Shown here one piece after another: positions 46,286-55,483 of a stretch of 64,000 bases of DNA. Location: assembly GCF_000381545.1 (NCBI RefSeq), contig NZ_KB906673.1, forward strand, positions 496,001-560,000. The letters are read 5' to 3'. Source of the stretch: Rhodonellum psychrophilum GCM71 = DSM 17998. Lineage in GTDB: Bacteria > Bacteroidota > Bacteroidia > Cytophagales > Cyclobacteriaceae. The position numbers and the translations under genes are program-made. Numbering within the stretch: the stretch's first letter is position 1; each line of letters begins with the position of its first letter. The notes beneath the pieces are model-generated. The model made no database searches and had not been told where the DNA came from. It saw nothing but the letters and a program-made list of their open reading frames with translations.

Positions 46286-46375
46286 TTAATAAATATTTTG
46301 TTCTTTCATTCTGGATAAAAAATACTGGAATCTTTTACCTAAATGCCAGGTTGCTGTATGGAGGATTTTAATCAT
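46286..46375 (-). pseudogene. Decayed 5' fragment of an sbcD homologue
   Basis: Read leftward from the ATG at 46375 it encodes MIKILHTATWHLGKRF followed by QYFLSRMKEQNIY and a stop. The true sbcD at 43101 begins MIKILHTADWHLGKRLQE. In the first 17 codons, 41 of 51 bases agree; five of the seven differing codons are synonymous. The metal-binding Asp is changed to Thr and the frame stops after 29 residues. It is a remnant of a diverged sbcD, not a recent exact duplicate. Confidence 0.8.
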
Positions 46376-46517
46376 TTGGGTTAAAATTGTGATTTCTAAA
46401 ATAAAATCATTTAAATTGAAATTCAATTAAGTTTCAAGTTAGAGGCTTCATGATTCTCATCCAAATATTTACCATGCGGATGACACAGAATGGCACATTA
46501 ATTGTTTAAATGCGGAA

Positions 46518-47060
46518 ATGAAATTAACCTTACTCCTATTCTTTATCGTACTCTCCATGAGCCCCTCATTGGCTTCTGGAAATGGCGGGGAAAAAGATGC
46601 CGAAGCAAAGCTCAAAATACAGGAAGGAATTGCCAGTTTTTACGGCCGGAAGTTCCACCTGAGAAAAACAGCAAACGGAGAAACCTTCAAAATGGAAGAG
46701 ATGACCGCCGCACATAAAAACCTCCCTTTTGGAACTATGCTGAAGGTCATCAATACCAAAAACAACAAAGTGGTCTGGGTCCGAGTCAACGATAGATTGC
46801 CGCAAAATTCCAAGAGAATCATTGATTTGTCAAGGGGAGCTGCAAAGGAACTGGAGATGATTCAGGACGGAATAGTCAAGGTAAATATTGAAGTGCCGGA
46901 CCAAGAAACAGTTTTTTCACTGATGGATCATTTTCAGGACGAAGTTCCAGAAGGCATCAGACTAAGGGTCTACGAGGAACCGATTGATTTTGAGAAACCT
47001 GATCTTTGCTTTTCGAGTCTTGCCTTGAACTTGAATCCAAAATCAACAGCAAGTATTTAA
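46518..47060 (+). CDS. RlpA-like secreted double-psi beta-barrel protein
   Basis: A 180-residue exported protein with a signal peptide (MKLTLLLFFIVLSMSPSLAS) and no lipobox. The RlpA barrel follows: EGIASFYGRKFHLRKTANGE, MTAAHKNLPFGTMLKVINTK, WVRVNDRLPQNSKRIIDLS, GAAKELEMI. The catalytic-type Asp in the NDR motif is kept. About 45 extra residues at the end have no recognised domain. It is paralogous to the lipoprotein at 38283. Its role is probably peptidoglycan remodelling at division sites. Confidence 0.88.
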   Translation: MKLTLLLFFIVLSMSPSLASGNGGEKDAEAKLKIQEGIASFYGRKFHLRKTANGETFKMEEMTAAHKNLPFGTMLKVINTKNNKVVWVRVNDRLPQNSKRIIDLSRGAAKELEMIQDGIVKVNIEVPDQETVFSLMDHFQDEVPEGIRLRVYEEPIDFEKPDLCFSSLALNLNPKSTASI

Positions 47061-47268
47061 GCTACTTATTTTAACGTACAACAATACTTTTTCAGCGAAT
47101 CGCAGAAACCTCCATTTGCATAATTAATAGAATAGGTATGGTTCAAATTTCTAATTCCCATTACCTCCCAAATCTCGCCTTTTCAGAAGTTGATTCCTGG
47201 CAAAACCCAAATTTTGGATTTACCAAATAGAGAGGTTCATTTTGAATAAAAACGTCTTTTTGTTGAGA

Positions 47269-48768
47269 TCATTCCACCGGGGGCTCTATTTTATTTGGCA
47301 GATAAAGCAATTTGTTGTTTTCAAAATCAAACAGTGTCAATCCCCTCAACTCATAATAAGCCGTCCAATATTCCCGCAAGGATTGGATATAGGACCTGCG
47401 GTTGCTGTCCTTTTCCTGTTGTGCGATATTGAGATCTGTAATGCTCACATCGCCGTTTTGGTATCTTCTTAAAGAAATTTCATAGCGTTTGTCGGCGACT
47501 TCATCCGAAAGCTTGGTGATTTCCATGCGTTGTTCCAGCATGGTGAAATTCCGCACTTTGGTAAAAATCTCCTGCTCGAAGTTGATGATATCCTGCTCTA
47601 CGGTGTAGGCGATCAATTTTTTATTGGCTTGAGCCTGTCCCATTCTGGCTTTGTTTCTTCCCCAGTCCAAAACCGGAATTGAAAAGTTGAGGTTGAGAAG
47701 GGCCTGGGTATTTGGGTTTGAATAAATATCATTCCAATACAAAGCCGCATTGTTATAGCCATAGCTTGCGCCCAAGTTCATGTAAAACCGCTGTCCTCTT
47801 GCTTGTGCCACACTGGCATCGGCCTCCAGCTTTCGCCTGTCAAAACCCAATGCGTCAGCCCTATTTTGAAATGCCCGCTCAATGGCTTCTTCCACCGGGA
47901 CGTCAAAAGTTGGGATTGTGCTGGGTGGGATGAGCATCAGGTTTGTTGCCTCATTTAAGCCCACATAGGATTTTAGGATCAGGGAATTGGTTTCCATATC
48001 CAATCTGGCTTGCGCCAACAATTGCTTTGCCTGCAATACCTGCAATTCAACCTGTAGGAGTTTGTCTTCATAGGTGGTTCCCAAATCGTATCTTCCACGC
48101 TCGATGGTAAGGATTTCCTCAGTGTTTTTGAGGTTTTTGTTGGCGATTTCCAGATTTACTTGGGCATCCAAATAGTCAAAAAAGAGGAGCGTGACGATAC
48201 GGCTGATTTCCTCCATTTCCTCCACATACTCCCTTTTACTTTCCTCAAAAAGCAAGGGTTCGATTTTCTTGTCCCATTTCAGGGGATTGAATGCGAATAT
48301 AGGTTGATCGATGCGGACGTTGACCGGGACGCCGCTCCATCGGGTTTGCGGGGAGGACCCGGTGGCGAGATAGTTGTCAAATCTGTTGGTGGAAGAATTC
48401 ACCGAGACCACACCGCCCGTTGCGGCGATCACTTGCTCGAGTCCCAATTCCACATCCATGAAATTCTGCCTTACCTCGCGAAATTCAATGGTTCCATCGG
48501 GTTGGACGACGTTGTTGAATGATTGGGAATAACTTGGGATGGTTCCGCCGAGTCGAAGTTGGGGGTTATAGTTGGATCTGAAAAAGCGGTATTGGAAGAA
48601 CCTGTTTTCTTTTCTGGTTTCGGCACGTAAAGCTGCCGGTGATTGATTTTTGGCTCTGGAGACGATGTCTTCCAAGGTATATTCCAAGGATTGTTGGCCT
48701 GCCGCAGAAAAATGGATCATCACTGCCATGCATACTCCAATTTTAAAAAGGATAATTTTTTTGTTCAT
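47269..48768 (-). CDS. TolC-family outer membrane efflux protein
   Basis: A 499-residue outer-membrane channel subunit with a signal peptide (MNKKIILFKIGVCMAVMIHF, then SAAGQ). Two OEP repeats with long helical hairpins are visible: about residues 180-270 (NKNLKNTEEILTIERGRYDL) and about 400-470 (ITKLSDEVADKRYEISLRRY, NGDVSITDLNIAQQEKD). TolC trimers connect inner-membrane pumps to the outside. No membrane-fusion or pump gene is adjacent, so its partner is encoded elsewhere or it serves several pumps. Confidence 0.92.
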   Translation of the reverse strand: MNKKIILFKIGVCMAVMIHFSAAGQQSLEYTLEDIVSRAKNQSPAALRAETRKENRFFQYRFFRSNYNPQLRLGGTIPSYSQSFNNVVQPDGTIEFREVRQNFMDVELGLEQVIAATGGVVSVNSSTNRFDNYLATGSSPQTRWSGVPVNVRIDQPIFAFNPLKWDKKIEPLLFEESKREYVEEMEEISRIVTLLFFDYLDAQVNLEIANKNLKNTEEILTIERGRYDLGTTYEDKLLQVELQVLQAKQLLAQARLDMETNSLILKSYVGLNEATNLMLIPPSTIPTFDVPVEEAIERAFQNRADALGFDRRKLEADASVAQARGQRFYMNLGASYGYNNAALYWNDIYSNPNTQALLNLNFSIPVLDWGRNKARMGQAQANKKLIAYTVEQDIINFEQEIFTKVRNFTMLEQRMEITKLSDEVADKRYEISLRRYQNGDVSITDLNIAQQEKDSNRRSYIQSLREYWTAYYELRGLTLFDFENNKLLYLPNKIEPPVE

Positions 48769-49249
48769 ACCACTTTGGTTTTTATAGAATGCCTACAAAC
48801 GGCAATCCTTGGGAAAAGTCATAATGTCCTCCACTGGGAGTTGCCAAAACAAAACATTGGGAGGGTGAAATGGTCATAATATGGCCAGAATCCCCCAATG
48901 TGATAAATTGATAAGCATGATTAGGAAGCAAATACCCATTGCCCATGCGCCAAAACTATTGATCAGGATGGTTTTGGTCCAGATCAGGTACCCAATATCG
49001 AATTTTTTTTTATTTACCGAAAGGCATAGTCTTTTTTCTTTTGAGGAAAAGCTCTTTTTAGCACCTTTTGGTGCATAATATTTAGTCGACTAATTTTATT
49101 CAAGAAGTTGTAAATGAAAATGGTGATGTTAAATTGATCGCCAGTAAATCGAATGGTCGAGCTAGTTTTAGGGTCATTTCAAGAGTTACTTTCCGGTAAA
49201 ATAGGGGCTATTAAAAAATAACTAAAATGAAAAATTGTTTTCAATTTAT
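48769..49249. other. Intergenic region without supported gene
   Basis: These 480 bases lie between two divergent genes and carry the promoters of both. TTAGTCGACTAA (49082-49093) is a perfect 12-bp palindrome, and GCACCTTTTGGTGC is a small hairpin just before it. Short frames on both strands are not convincing. Confidence 0.4.
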
Positions 49250-50425
49250 ATGAGTATGAAAAATTTATTTAAAATATATTTCTTTCAAATTGCCCTATTA
49301 TTTTGTTTTTCGTGTGGTCGGAATAACGCCAAAAGTGTAAAGGAGTTAGGTTTAGTCATCGACATTCAAGCCGAAAAGGAAATATTCCATAGCGACATGT
49401 TTGATGACTATGAGATAATTCCGTTGGAGACCACTTATGACGGGCTTGTAGGTGAGATTTCGCAGATTCTTCTTTTTAAGGACCTAATATTTGTACTTGA
49501 TCGCAATTTGGCGAATGCCTTATTTATTTTCAGTAGAAAAGGAAATTTGCTGCGCAAAATTGAAAGCAAAGGGATGGGACCCGGTGAACTTTTTGCACCT
49601 GTCAATATTGCATTCAATGAAGCAGATCAAGAATTGATTGTTTTTGATGGCCGTCAGGCGAAGTTTCTTTTTTATGATGTTGAGGGGAATTTTTTAAGGG
49701 AAAACAAGAAACCCGAACTGTTGTCTGTTTTTGACATGTTTTTTCAAAAGGACTATTATTATTTTATTGACGACAGGGTGGAAGACTGGCATAGAAGATT
49801 GTTGGTTACAGACAGGGATTTGAAGGAAATTCTAAGGATTGATACTTTTTTTGATGGGGATTTCAGGATTATCAATGGAAAAAAGAACCGATATTTTTAT
49901 GAATCCCACGATGGGAATGGGTTTTATTACAAAGAGCGGAACCACAACAGATTACTTGCAATTGAGGAAAGTAAGGTCATTCAGCAGTATTTATTTTCAT
50001 TTTCTTCTCTGGGATTTGAGCCAAATTCGGAAAGGGTGTATCAGGCGCATGAATTCAGTCGGGAGTTTTGGAAAAGTGGAGAATATGCGCTGGGTGATGA
50101 AATGATCGATTCGAAAAGATATGCTTTCCTCAGTGTGGACAAAGGACAGGAAGTCAGGTTTGCACTTTGGGATAAAGAAAAAGGCAGTGTAAATATGATT
50201 ACAAATATGAAAAACGATATGGACGGAATTTCTCCTGACATCTCCGGGATTCCACCTTTGAACGCACAGTCCAATCATTTGATATGGGCCATCCATCCCC
50301 GTGATTTGGCCAACTACCACCGGGGAAAAAATTTGGAAGATAATCCATTTCTGGAATTTGCCTCTAAAAATGGAATTGATGGGGATGATAATCCCATTTT
50401 GTTTATCTACACAATTAAAAACTGA
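49250..50425 (+). CDS. Six-bladed beta-propeller lipoprotein
   Basis: About 391 residues from the ATG at 49250 (49256 is also possible). The lipoprotein signal ends FCFSC. The mature part is of the Bacteroidota 6-bladed beta-propeller type: DYEIIPLETTYDGLVGEISQ, LLFKDLIFVLDRN, LFIFSRKGNLLRKIESKGMG, GELFAPVNIAFNEADQELIV. Members of this family sit in the periplasm or outer membrane; their ligands are not known. It is the first of three consecutive exported proteins on this strand. A separate promoter for the next gene is likely given the 185-base gap. Confidence 0.85.
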   Translation: MSMKNLFKIYFFQIALLFCFSCGRNNAKSVKELGLVIDIQAEKEIFHSDMFDDYEIIPLETTYDGLVGEISQILLFKDLIFVLDRNLANALFIFSRKGNLLRKIESKGMGPGELFAPVNIAFNEADQELIVFDGRQAKFLFYDVEGNFLRENKKPELLSVFDMFFQKDYYYFIDDRVEDWHRRLLVTDRDLKEILRIDTFFDGDFRIINGKKNRYFYESHDGNGFYYKERNHNRLLAIEESKVIQQYLFSFSSLGFEPNSERVYQAHEFSREFWKSGEYALGDEMIDSKRYAFLSVDKGQEVRFALWDKEKGSVNMITNMKNDMDGISPDISGIPPLNAQSNHLIWAIHPRDLANYHRGKNLEDNPFLEFASKNGIDGDDNPILFIYTIKN

Positions 50426-50610
50426 GTTTTTGGATTAACATAGGACCTATTGAAGGTATTTATATAATAGTTTATAAAATCAAAAGACTTTTCTTTTTGA
50501 TCTTAAAATAATTAAACTAGTTTCATAAATCATTAATCTTATGTTTTAGTTATTTGTTTTGATTGTTAATTTCGTTGGTAAGTGCTGGTAGTGGTTAAGG
50601 TTAATTTAAG

Positions 50611-51777
50611 ATGAAATTTACAAAAAGTATGAAAAAAACATCAATCCATATTTTTATCGTCTGGGCATTTTTCTCATGCGGGCAAGGTCAAAACAAGGAA
50701 TTTGTCTTAGAAACAGGCAATCTGGAATTCTCCATTCCCATAAATGACTTGGCTTCTTCCAATCCTGGGATGATCAGCATCTATGACTCGGATTCCGGAG
50801 AGCATGTCATGATCTATAACCATGTGATCAAGAAACTTCAGATTTCGGAATTCCCCTCGGGTAAATTAAAATTAAATATACCCTTGGAGTTTGAAAATGA
50901 AAAGAGGAATAAAAGATTTACCGGAGGGACTTTGATCGCAAGAGATTCGATATTTGTCACGTTTTTTCCTCCTTCAATTGGGATGATCAATTTTGAAGGA
51001 GCATTGATGTATGAGGAAAAGCTTCCAGACGCGAATTATAGCGTCTCCCATATTGGGAACGGCAGTATGATACCTTTATTCAAATCGCATGGAAGGATCT
51101 ACGGTGCGCAGCCTTTCTTGATGGATCACCATCGGATGACTCAGGAAGATATACAGAAGCAACAATTGGTCTATAGCGTCAGTTTGGAAGGGGATAGTTC
51201 CGCCTGGCATGATGTATTTTATGACGCCGCTTACTGGGATCAGGGAAAAAAACTATCCTACTTCTCTTGGGCCAAACGAGGAAGTTTGATTTACATATCC
51301 CCATTCTACGATCATCAGATTCAGGTTTTCGATACCAAAACCAACAAAATCGTAGAAGTCAAGGAAGTTAAATCCAAGCATGTCGAAAAATTCAATATCG
51401 TCAACGAGTTGCCAGGGAATGAAGATGAATCTGTGATGGCCACACTCGAATCCAGTCAGTATGAAACCTTCTTGTATGACAAGTACAGGGATATATTTTA
51501 CAGAATGATCTTGCCTGCATTTCCCAGCGATCAAAAGTATGATATAGAAAAGTTGAGGTTGATGGAACGCTCCAGGCCCGTGACAGGGATAATGGTGCTT
51601 GATCATGAATTAAATGTGCTGACAGAACATATTTTCGGCCCATACGAAATCCACTCCTCTGACAATTTCCTGGTAGGAAAAGATGGTCTTTATGTCTCCA
51701 CCAACAACATGAACCGACCCGATTTCAGCGATGACCAGATGCGGTACAAGCTCTTGAAATTTACGGCTTCAGACTAA
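50611..51777 (+). CDS. DUF4221-like beta-propeller lipoprotein
   Basis: A 388-residue protein (ATG at 50611; MKKTSIHIFIVWAFFSC gives the lipobox, so the ATG at 50629 is an alternative). The mature domain shows propeller-like strands: MISIYDSDSGEHVMIYNHVI, ISEFPSGKLKLNIPLEFENE, GSLIYISPFYDHQIQVFDTK and a closing DNFLVGKDGLYVSTNNMNRP. This matches DUF4221 proteins of Bacteroidota in outline. Ligand and function are unknown. It shares fold type, not close sequence, with the preceding gene. Confidence 0.82.
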   Translation: MKFTKSMKKTSIHIFIVWAFFSCGQGQNKEFVLETGNLEFSIPINDLASSNPGMISIYDSDSGEHVMIYNHVIKKLQISEFPSGKLKLNIPLEFENEKRNKRFTGGTLIARDSIFVTFFPPSIGMINFEGALMYEEKLPDANYSVSHIGNGSMIPLFKSHGRIYGAQPFLMDHHRMTQEDIQKQQLVYSVSLEGDSSAWHDVFYDAAYWDQGKKLSYFSWAKRGSLIYISPFYDHQIQVFDTKTNKIVEVKEVKSKHVEKFNIVNELPGNEDESVMATLESSQYETFLYDKYRDIFYRMILPAFPSDQKYDIEKLRLMERSRPVTGIMVLDHELNVLTEHIFGPYEIHSSDNFLVGKDGLYVSTNNMNRPDFSDDQMRYKLLKFTASD

Positions 51778-51851
51778 AACACAGAAAATTGTCCATTTCA
51801 ATTTTAAATGGAAAATCCTTACCTTCATGGGAAACCCTAAATCAGGAAACC

Positions 51852-52439
51852 ATGAAGCTTCTCATTTCAATATTCAGTTTTTTAATTCTTACGGATTTTG
51901 CCTTTGCTCAAGAAATCCCATCGAAAGAGATTCAAATCACCTCCGCTGTGCTTGCGGCTCCGGAAGACAAGAGGGCTGGCGCTATGGTCTATGGCTTTGA
52001 TGAAAAAGGGGATTTTGTGGTGTTAAGAAAGGGGGAAAATGAAATGGTCTGCTTGGCAGATGACCCAAAAAGTCCAGGATTCAATGTTTCCTGCTACCAC
52101 AACACACTCGAACCTTTTATGGAAAGGGGAAGGAGCTTGAAGAAAGAAGGGAAATCTTTCCAAGAAATATTCGATATCCGGGAGGCGGAGGTGAAATCAG
52201 GGAAGTTAAAAATGCCCAAAGACGGGACCACCCTTTTTGCCTTGAGCGCTGAGGATGCGGATTTCAATACCAAAACAGGTGAAGTGAAAAATTCCTATCT
52301 GAGGTCTGTGGTGTACATCCCTTGGGCCACTGTGGAAAGCACAGGCCTACCTTTAAAACCATCGGCTCCGGGTATGCCTTGGATCATGGATCCGGGAACA
52401 CACAGAGCCCATATCATGATCAATCCTCCTAGAAATTGA
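51852..52439 (+). CDS. Secreted hypothetical protein (195 aa)
   Basis: I place the start at the ATG at 51852, which begins a signal peptide (MKLLISIFSFLILTDFAFAQ); an in-frame codon at 51789 would add a non-signal leader. The mature protein contains ITSAVLAAPEDKRAGAMVYG, VCLADDPKSPGFNVSCYHNT with two Cys that may form a disulfide, and VYIPWATVESTGLPLKPSAP near the end with GTHRAHIMI. I recognise no family. It follows the DUF4221 gene by 74 bases in the same direction. A 12-bp inverted repeat covers its stop codon. Confidence 0.72.
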   Translation: MKLLISIFSFLILTDFAFAQEIPSKEIQITSAVLAAPEDKRAGAMVYGFDEKGDFVVLRKGENEMVCLADDPKSPGFNVSCYHNTLEPFMERGRSLKKEGKSFQEIFDIREAEVKSGKLKMPKDGTTLFALSAEDADFNTKTGEVKNSYLRSVVYIPWATVESTGLPLKPSAPGMPWIMDPGTHRAHIMINPPRN

Positions 52440-52451
52440 GGAGGATTGATC
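52418..52451 (+). terminator. Inverted repeat across the stop codon, possible terminator
   Basis: GATCAATCCTCC (52418-52429) is the exact complement of GGAGGATTGATC (52440-52451), with the TGA stop inside the loop. Only a short T-rich stretch follows, so termination is uncertain. Confidence 0.5.
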
Positions 52452-52543
52452 ACTGATTTTTAGAAAATCTTTATTTTCAGGGTTAGGAAATATCCCGAGA
52501 GGCAAGAATTTTTTAAGAGAGATTTAAGAAGGGAAATAAAATT

Positions 52544-53905
52544 TTATTTCCCTTTTTTCCATTGTCCCATGGTTTTCATCTGATTCCTGTTCCGTTTGGC
52601 TTTGGAGTTTTTGTTTCCACGCTTTTTTTCCAACACCTTGGGTTTGGGTTTTGGCTGTGCCTTTTTTTCATGGAAGGATCCTTTAAAATCCGGGTCTTCT
52701 TTACGCTTCTGGTAATCTATTTCCCGATCATACCCTTGTTTTTCGATGAAAGGTGTTGGGGCAATTTCCACTTCCTCAGGGATTTCAGATTCAGGAACTT
52801 TCATCCGGATGATTTCCTCTATTCTATCGAAATGGTAGATCTCCGCGGGATTGTAAAAGGTGATGGCCTTTCCTTCATTTTCTGCCCTGCCGGTACGGCC
52901 GATCCTGTGCACATAATCCTCATAGATCAAGGGGACATCAAAATTGACCACGTGGCTGACCATACTGATGTCCAGTCCCCTGGCAGCCACATCCGTCGCA
53001 ACCAAAATCCTGACTCCTCCGGCCTTGAAATCTTCCATGGAGTTGATCCTGGTGTTTTGACCCTTGTTGGCGTGGATGACGCGGATGGTTCCCAGGTTTT
53101 TCTTATCCAAGTAGGTGAAGACCGTTTCGGCATTTTTCCGGCTTTTGGCAAAGATAATGATCCTGTTCAGGGATTCATCCTTCAGCAAGTACTCCAAAAT
53201 ATTCATTTTGGTCTTGATATTTGGCACCAGGTATTTGACTTGCTGAATGGTGTCGGCAGTGGTGGCTTGTTCTGTAATTTCCACCCTTTCCGGAAACTCG
53301 AGGAATTCGAAGGCAAGGTTTTCCACCCTGCTTCCAAAAGTCGCTGAAAACAGGAGGTTTTGGCGTTTGACCGGAATCACTTCCAGAATGGACCGAATCT
53401 GAGGCATGAATCCCATGTCCAGCATTTTGTCCGCCTCATCCAAAACCATGGTTTTGATTTCCCTTAGAAAAATATCCCCTCTTTGGTAAAGATCCAAAAA
53501 TCTGCCCGGGGTAGCGATGACAATGTCCACACCCTGCTTGATTTTCTCGATTTGGGTTTTGGGTCCCAATCCTCCGTAAAGACACACGTATCGGAGGTCT
53601 GTGTATTTTCCAAATTCAATGACAGCCTCTTCAATTTGCATCACCAGTTCTCTGGTCGGTGCCAAGACCAATACACGAGGGTGATCGCCTTGCGCAAATT
53701 TGACTTTCATCAGAATCGGCAAAACATAGGCGGCGGTTTTACCGGTCCCAGTCTGCGCAATGCCCAAAACGTCGTGTCCGGCAAGGGCCAAAGGAATCGC
53801 CTTTTCCTGGATGGGGGTAGGTTTGGTATATCCGGCATCCTTGATTGCCTCTAAAAGTTGCTTGTTAAGTTTAAAATTTTCAAAAGATTGCGTACTATCT
53901 GACAT
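52544..53905 (-). CDS. DEAD-box RNA helicase (RhlE-like)
   Basis: A 453-residue ATP-dependent RNA helicase. Motifs in order are the Q motif YTKPTPIQEKAIPLALAG, Walker A AQTGTGKTAAY, PTRELVMQ, TPGRF, VLDEADKMLD, the SAT motif LFSATFGS, and in the second domain ATDVAARGLDI and HRIGRTGRAENEG. A basic C-terminal tail (about residues 400-453, rich in Lys/Arg/Asn) should bind RNA. Its roles are in ribosome assembly or RNA turnover and cold adaptation. It is divergent from pyrC. Confidence 0.95.
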   Translation of the reverse strand: MSDSTQSFENFKLNKQLLEAIKDAGYTKPTPIQEKAIPLALAGHDVLGIAQTGTGKTAAYVLPILMKVKFAQGDHPRVLVLAPTRELVMQIEEAVIEFGKYTDLRYVCLYGGLGPKTQIEKIKQGVDIVIATPGRFLDLYQRGDIFLREIKTMVLDEADKMLDMGFMPQIRSILEVIPVKRQNLLFSATFGSRVENLAFEFLEFPERVEITEQATTADTIQQVKYLVPNIKTKMNILEYLLKDESLNRIIIFAKSRKNAETVFTYLDKKNLGTIRVIHANKGQNTRINSMEDFKAGGVRILVATDVAARGLDISMVSHVVNFDVPLIYEDYVHRIGRTGRAENEGKAITFYNPAEIYHFDRIEEIIRMKVPESEIPEEVEIAPTPFIEKQGYDREIDYQKRKEDPDFKGSFHEKKAQPKPKPKVLEKKRGNKNSKAKRNRNQMKTMGQWKKGK

Positions 53906-54059
53906 GATTTAGTAAATTTGGATGGGATGTTCAGCTAAATTTTCATTGTCGTCCAAAAGGACGATTTCTTGAAAAACGCTTTCATGCCTGAATTTTCAGT
54001 ATTGAATAAGGTTTTCCTAATTTGGAAAGTGACCACAGCGCATTCAAAAACAACATTTA

Positions 54060-55400
54060 ATGAAAAGCATATTAATCACTGGTGCAAATATAGTGAATGA
54101 AGGTAAGATTACCCGTTCTGATATTTTGGTCAAGGAGGGTTTGATCTACAGCATAGGGGCTGACTTGTCGGAATTCCCTGCAGATATCAAAATCGAAGCC
54201 GATGGAAAATATATTTTCCCCGGGTTGATCGATGATCAAGTTCACTTCAGAGAGCCTGGTTTGACGCACAAGGCAGACATCTACACGGAAAGCAAAGCAG
54301 CTGTGGCAGGCGGAATCACTTCTTATATGGAGATGCCCAATACGGTCCCGCAAAGCACCACCCTGGAATTGCTGGAAGAGAAATACCAAATCGCTGCGGA
54401 AAAATCCTTGGCAAACTATTCCTTCTATTTTGGGGCGACAAATGACAATATCGAGGAAATATTGAAGGTGGACCCGGAAAATGTTTGCGGGATCAAGGTT
54501 TTTCAGGGTTCTTCGACAGGAAATATGTTGGTGGACAATCCGGAAAGTCTGGAAAGAATCTTTTCGGAATGCAAAATGCTGATTGCCACCCACAGCGAAA
54601 ATGACGACATCATCAAATCAAACCTGGAAAAGTACCAAGCGGAATTTGGGGAACAAATACATGTCAAATACCATCCCAAAATAAGGACCGAGGAAGCTTG
54701 TTACGATGCTTCCAAAAAAGTGGTGGATTTGGCTCGAAAGCATGGCGCAAAGCTACATGTCCTGCACATCAGCACAGCCAAGGAAGTCGAGCTTTTTGAC
54801 AATACCCTGCCATTGGAAGCAAAGAGAATCACTGCGGAAGCTTGTGTGCACCATTTGTGGTTTTCGGATGAGGACTATGAAGAAAAAGGGAATTTGATCA
54901 AATGGAATCCCGCCATCAAAACCTCAGAGGACCGGGATGCCATATTGAAAGGGGTATTGGACGGGCATATCGACGTGATCGCGACGGATCATGCGCCACA
55001 TACATTGGAGGAAAAGAGCAAATCCTATTTGAATGCTCCTTCCGGTGGGCCGCTTGTGCAACACAGCTTGGTGGCGATGCTCGATCTCTACCATGCCGGA
55101 AAAATAAGTTTGGAAGAAATTGCACAAAAAATGTGTCACAATGTGGCCATTTTGTTTGAAATCGAAAAGCGAGGCTACCTCAGGCCGGGATATATGGCAG
55201 ATCTGACGATTGTGGATTTGGATAATCCATGGACTGTTGAAAAAAACAATGTTCTTTCCAAGTGCGGTTGGTCACCCTTTGAAGGGCACACTTTCAAGTC
55301 AAAAATCACCCATACGGTTGTTTCGGGGCATTTGGCATTCGAAAACGGTGTTTTCCATGAGGAGCAAAAAGGGCAGCGTTTAAAATTTTCCAGAAAATAA
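54060..55400 (+). CDS. pyrC: Dihydroorotase
   Basis: A 446-residue cytoplasmic amidohydrolase that closes carbamoyl-aspartate to dihydroorotate, the third step of pyrimidine synthesis. Metal and substrate motifs are LIDDQVHFREPGLTHKAD, GITSYMEMPNTVPQS, IKVFQGSSTGNM, HVLHIST, and the catalytic Asp in VIATDHAPHTLEEK. DDQVHFR replaces the more usual DxHVHLR: Gln stands where the first metal His is expected, although the second His is present. The pathway's later gene, pyrD, is 7.7 kb downstream. Confidence 0.95.
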   Translation: MKSILITGANIVNEGKITRSDILVKEGLIYSIGADLSEFPADIKIEADGKYIFPGLIDDQVHFREPGLTHKADIYTESKAAVAGGITSYMEMPNTVPQSTTLELLEEKYQIAAEKSLANYSFYFGATNDNIEEILKVDPENVCGIKVFQGSSTGNMLVDNPESLERIFSECKMLIATHSENDDIIKSNLEKYQAEFGEQIHVKYHPKIRTEEACYDASKKVVDLARKHGAKLHVLHISTAKEVELFDNTLPLEAKRITAEACVHHLWFSDEDYEEKGNLIKWNPAIKTSEDRDAILKGVLDGHIDVIATDHAPHTLEEKSKSYLNAPSGGPLVQHSLVAMLDLYHAGKISLEEIAQKMCHNVAILFEIEKRGYLRPGYMADLTIVDLDNPWTVEKNNVLSKCGWSPFEGHTFKSKITHTVVSGHLAFENGVFHEEQKGQRLKFSRK

Positions 55401-55412
55401 ATTAAAGGAATA

Positions 55413-55443
55413 TTGCTTCGAAAAAATCGAAATACTACATTTG
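55413..55443 (+). promoter_or_regulatory. Promoter of tRNA-His, consensus Bacteroidota type
   Basis: TTG (55413-55415), 20 bases, then TACATTTG (55436-55443), an exact match to the TAnnTTTG element. The tRNA begins about 41 bases downstream. Confidence 0.7.
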
Positions 55444-55483
55444 CACTCCGATCTAAAAAGAAGAACGGATTATTCTATTAAAT

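Noticed and set aside
48890-49080. Minus-strand frame in the gap with a hydrophobic end (WTKTILINSFGAWAMGICF)
   Set aside because: It has no ATG before the hydrophobic part and begins after a stop; probably chance in AT-rich DNA, though a membrane-protein remnant cannot be excluded.
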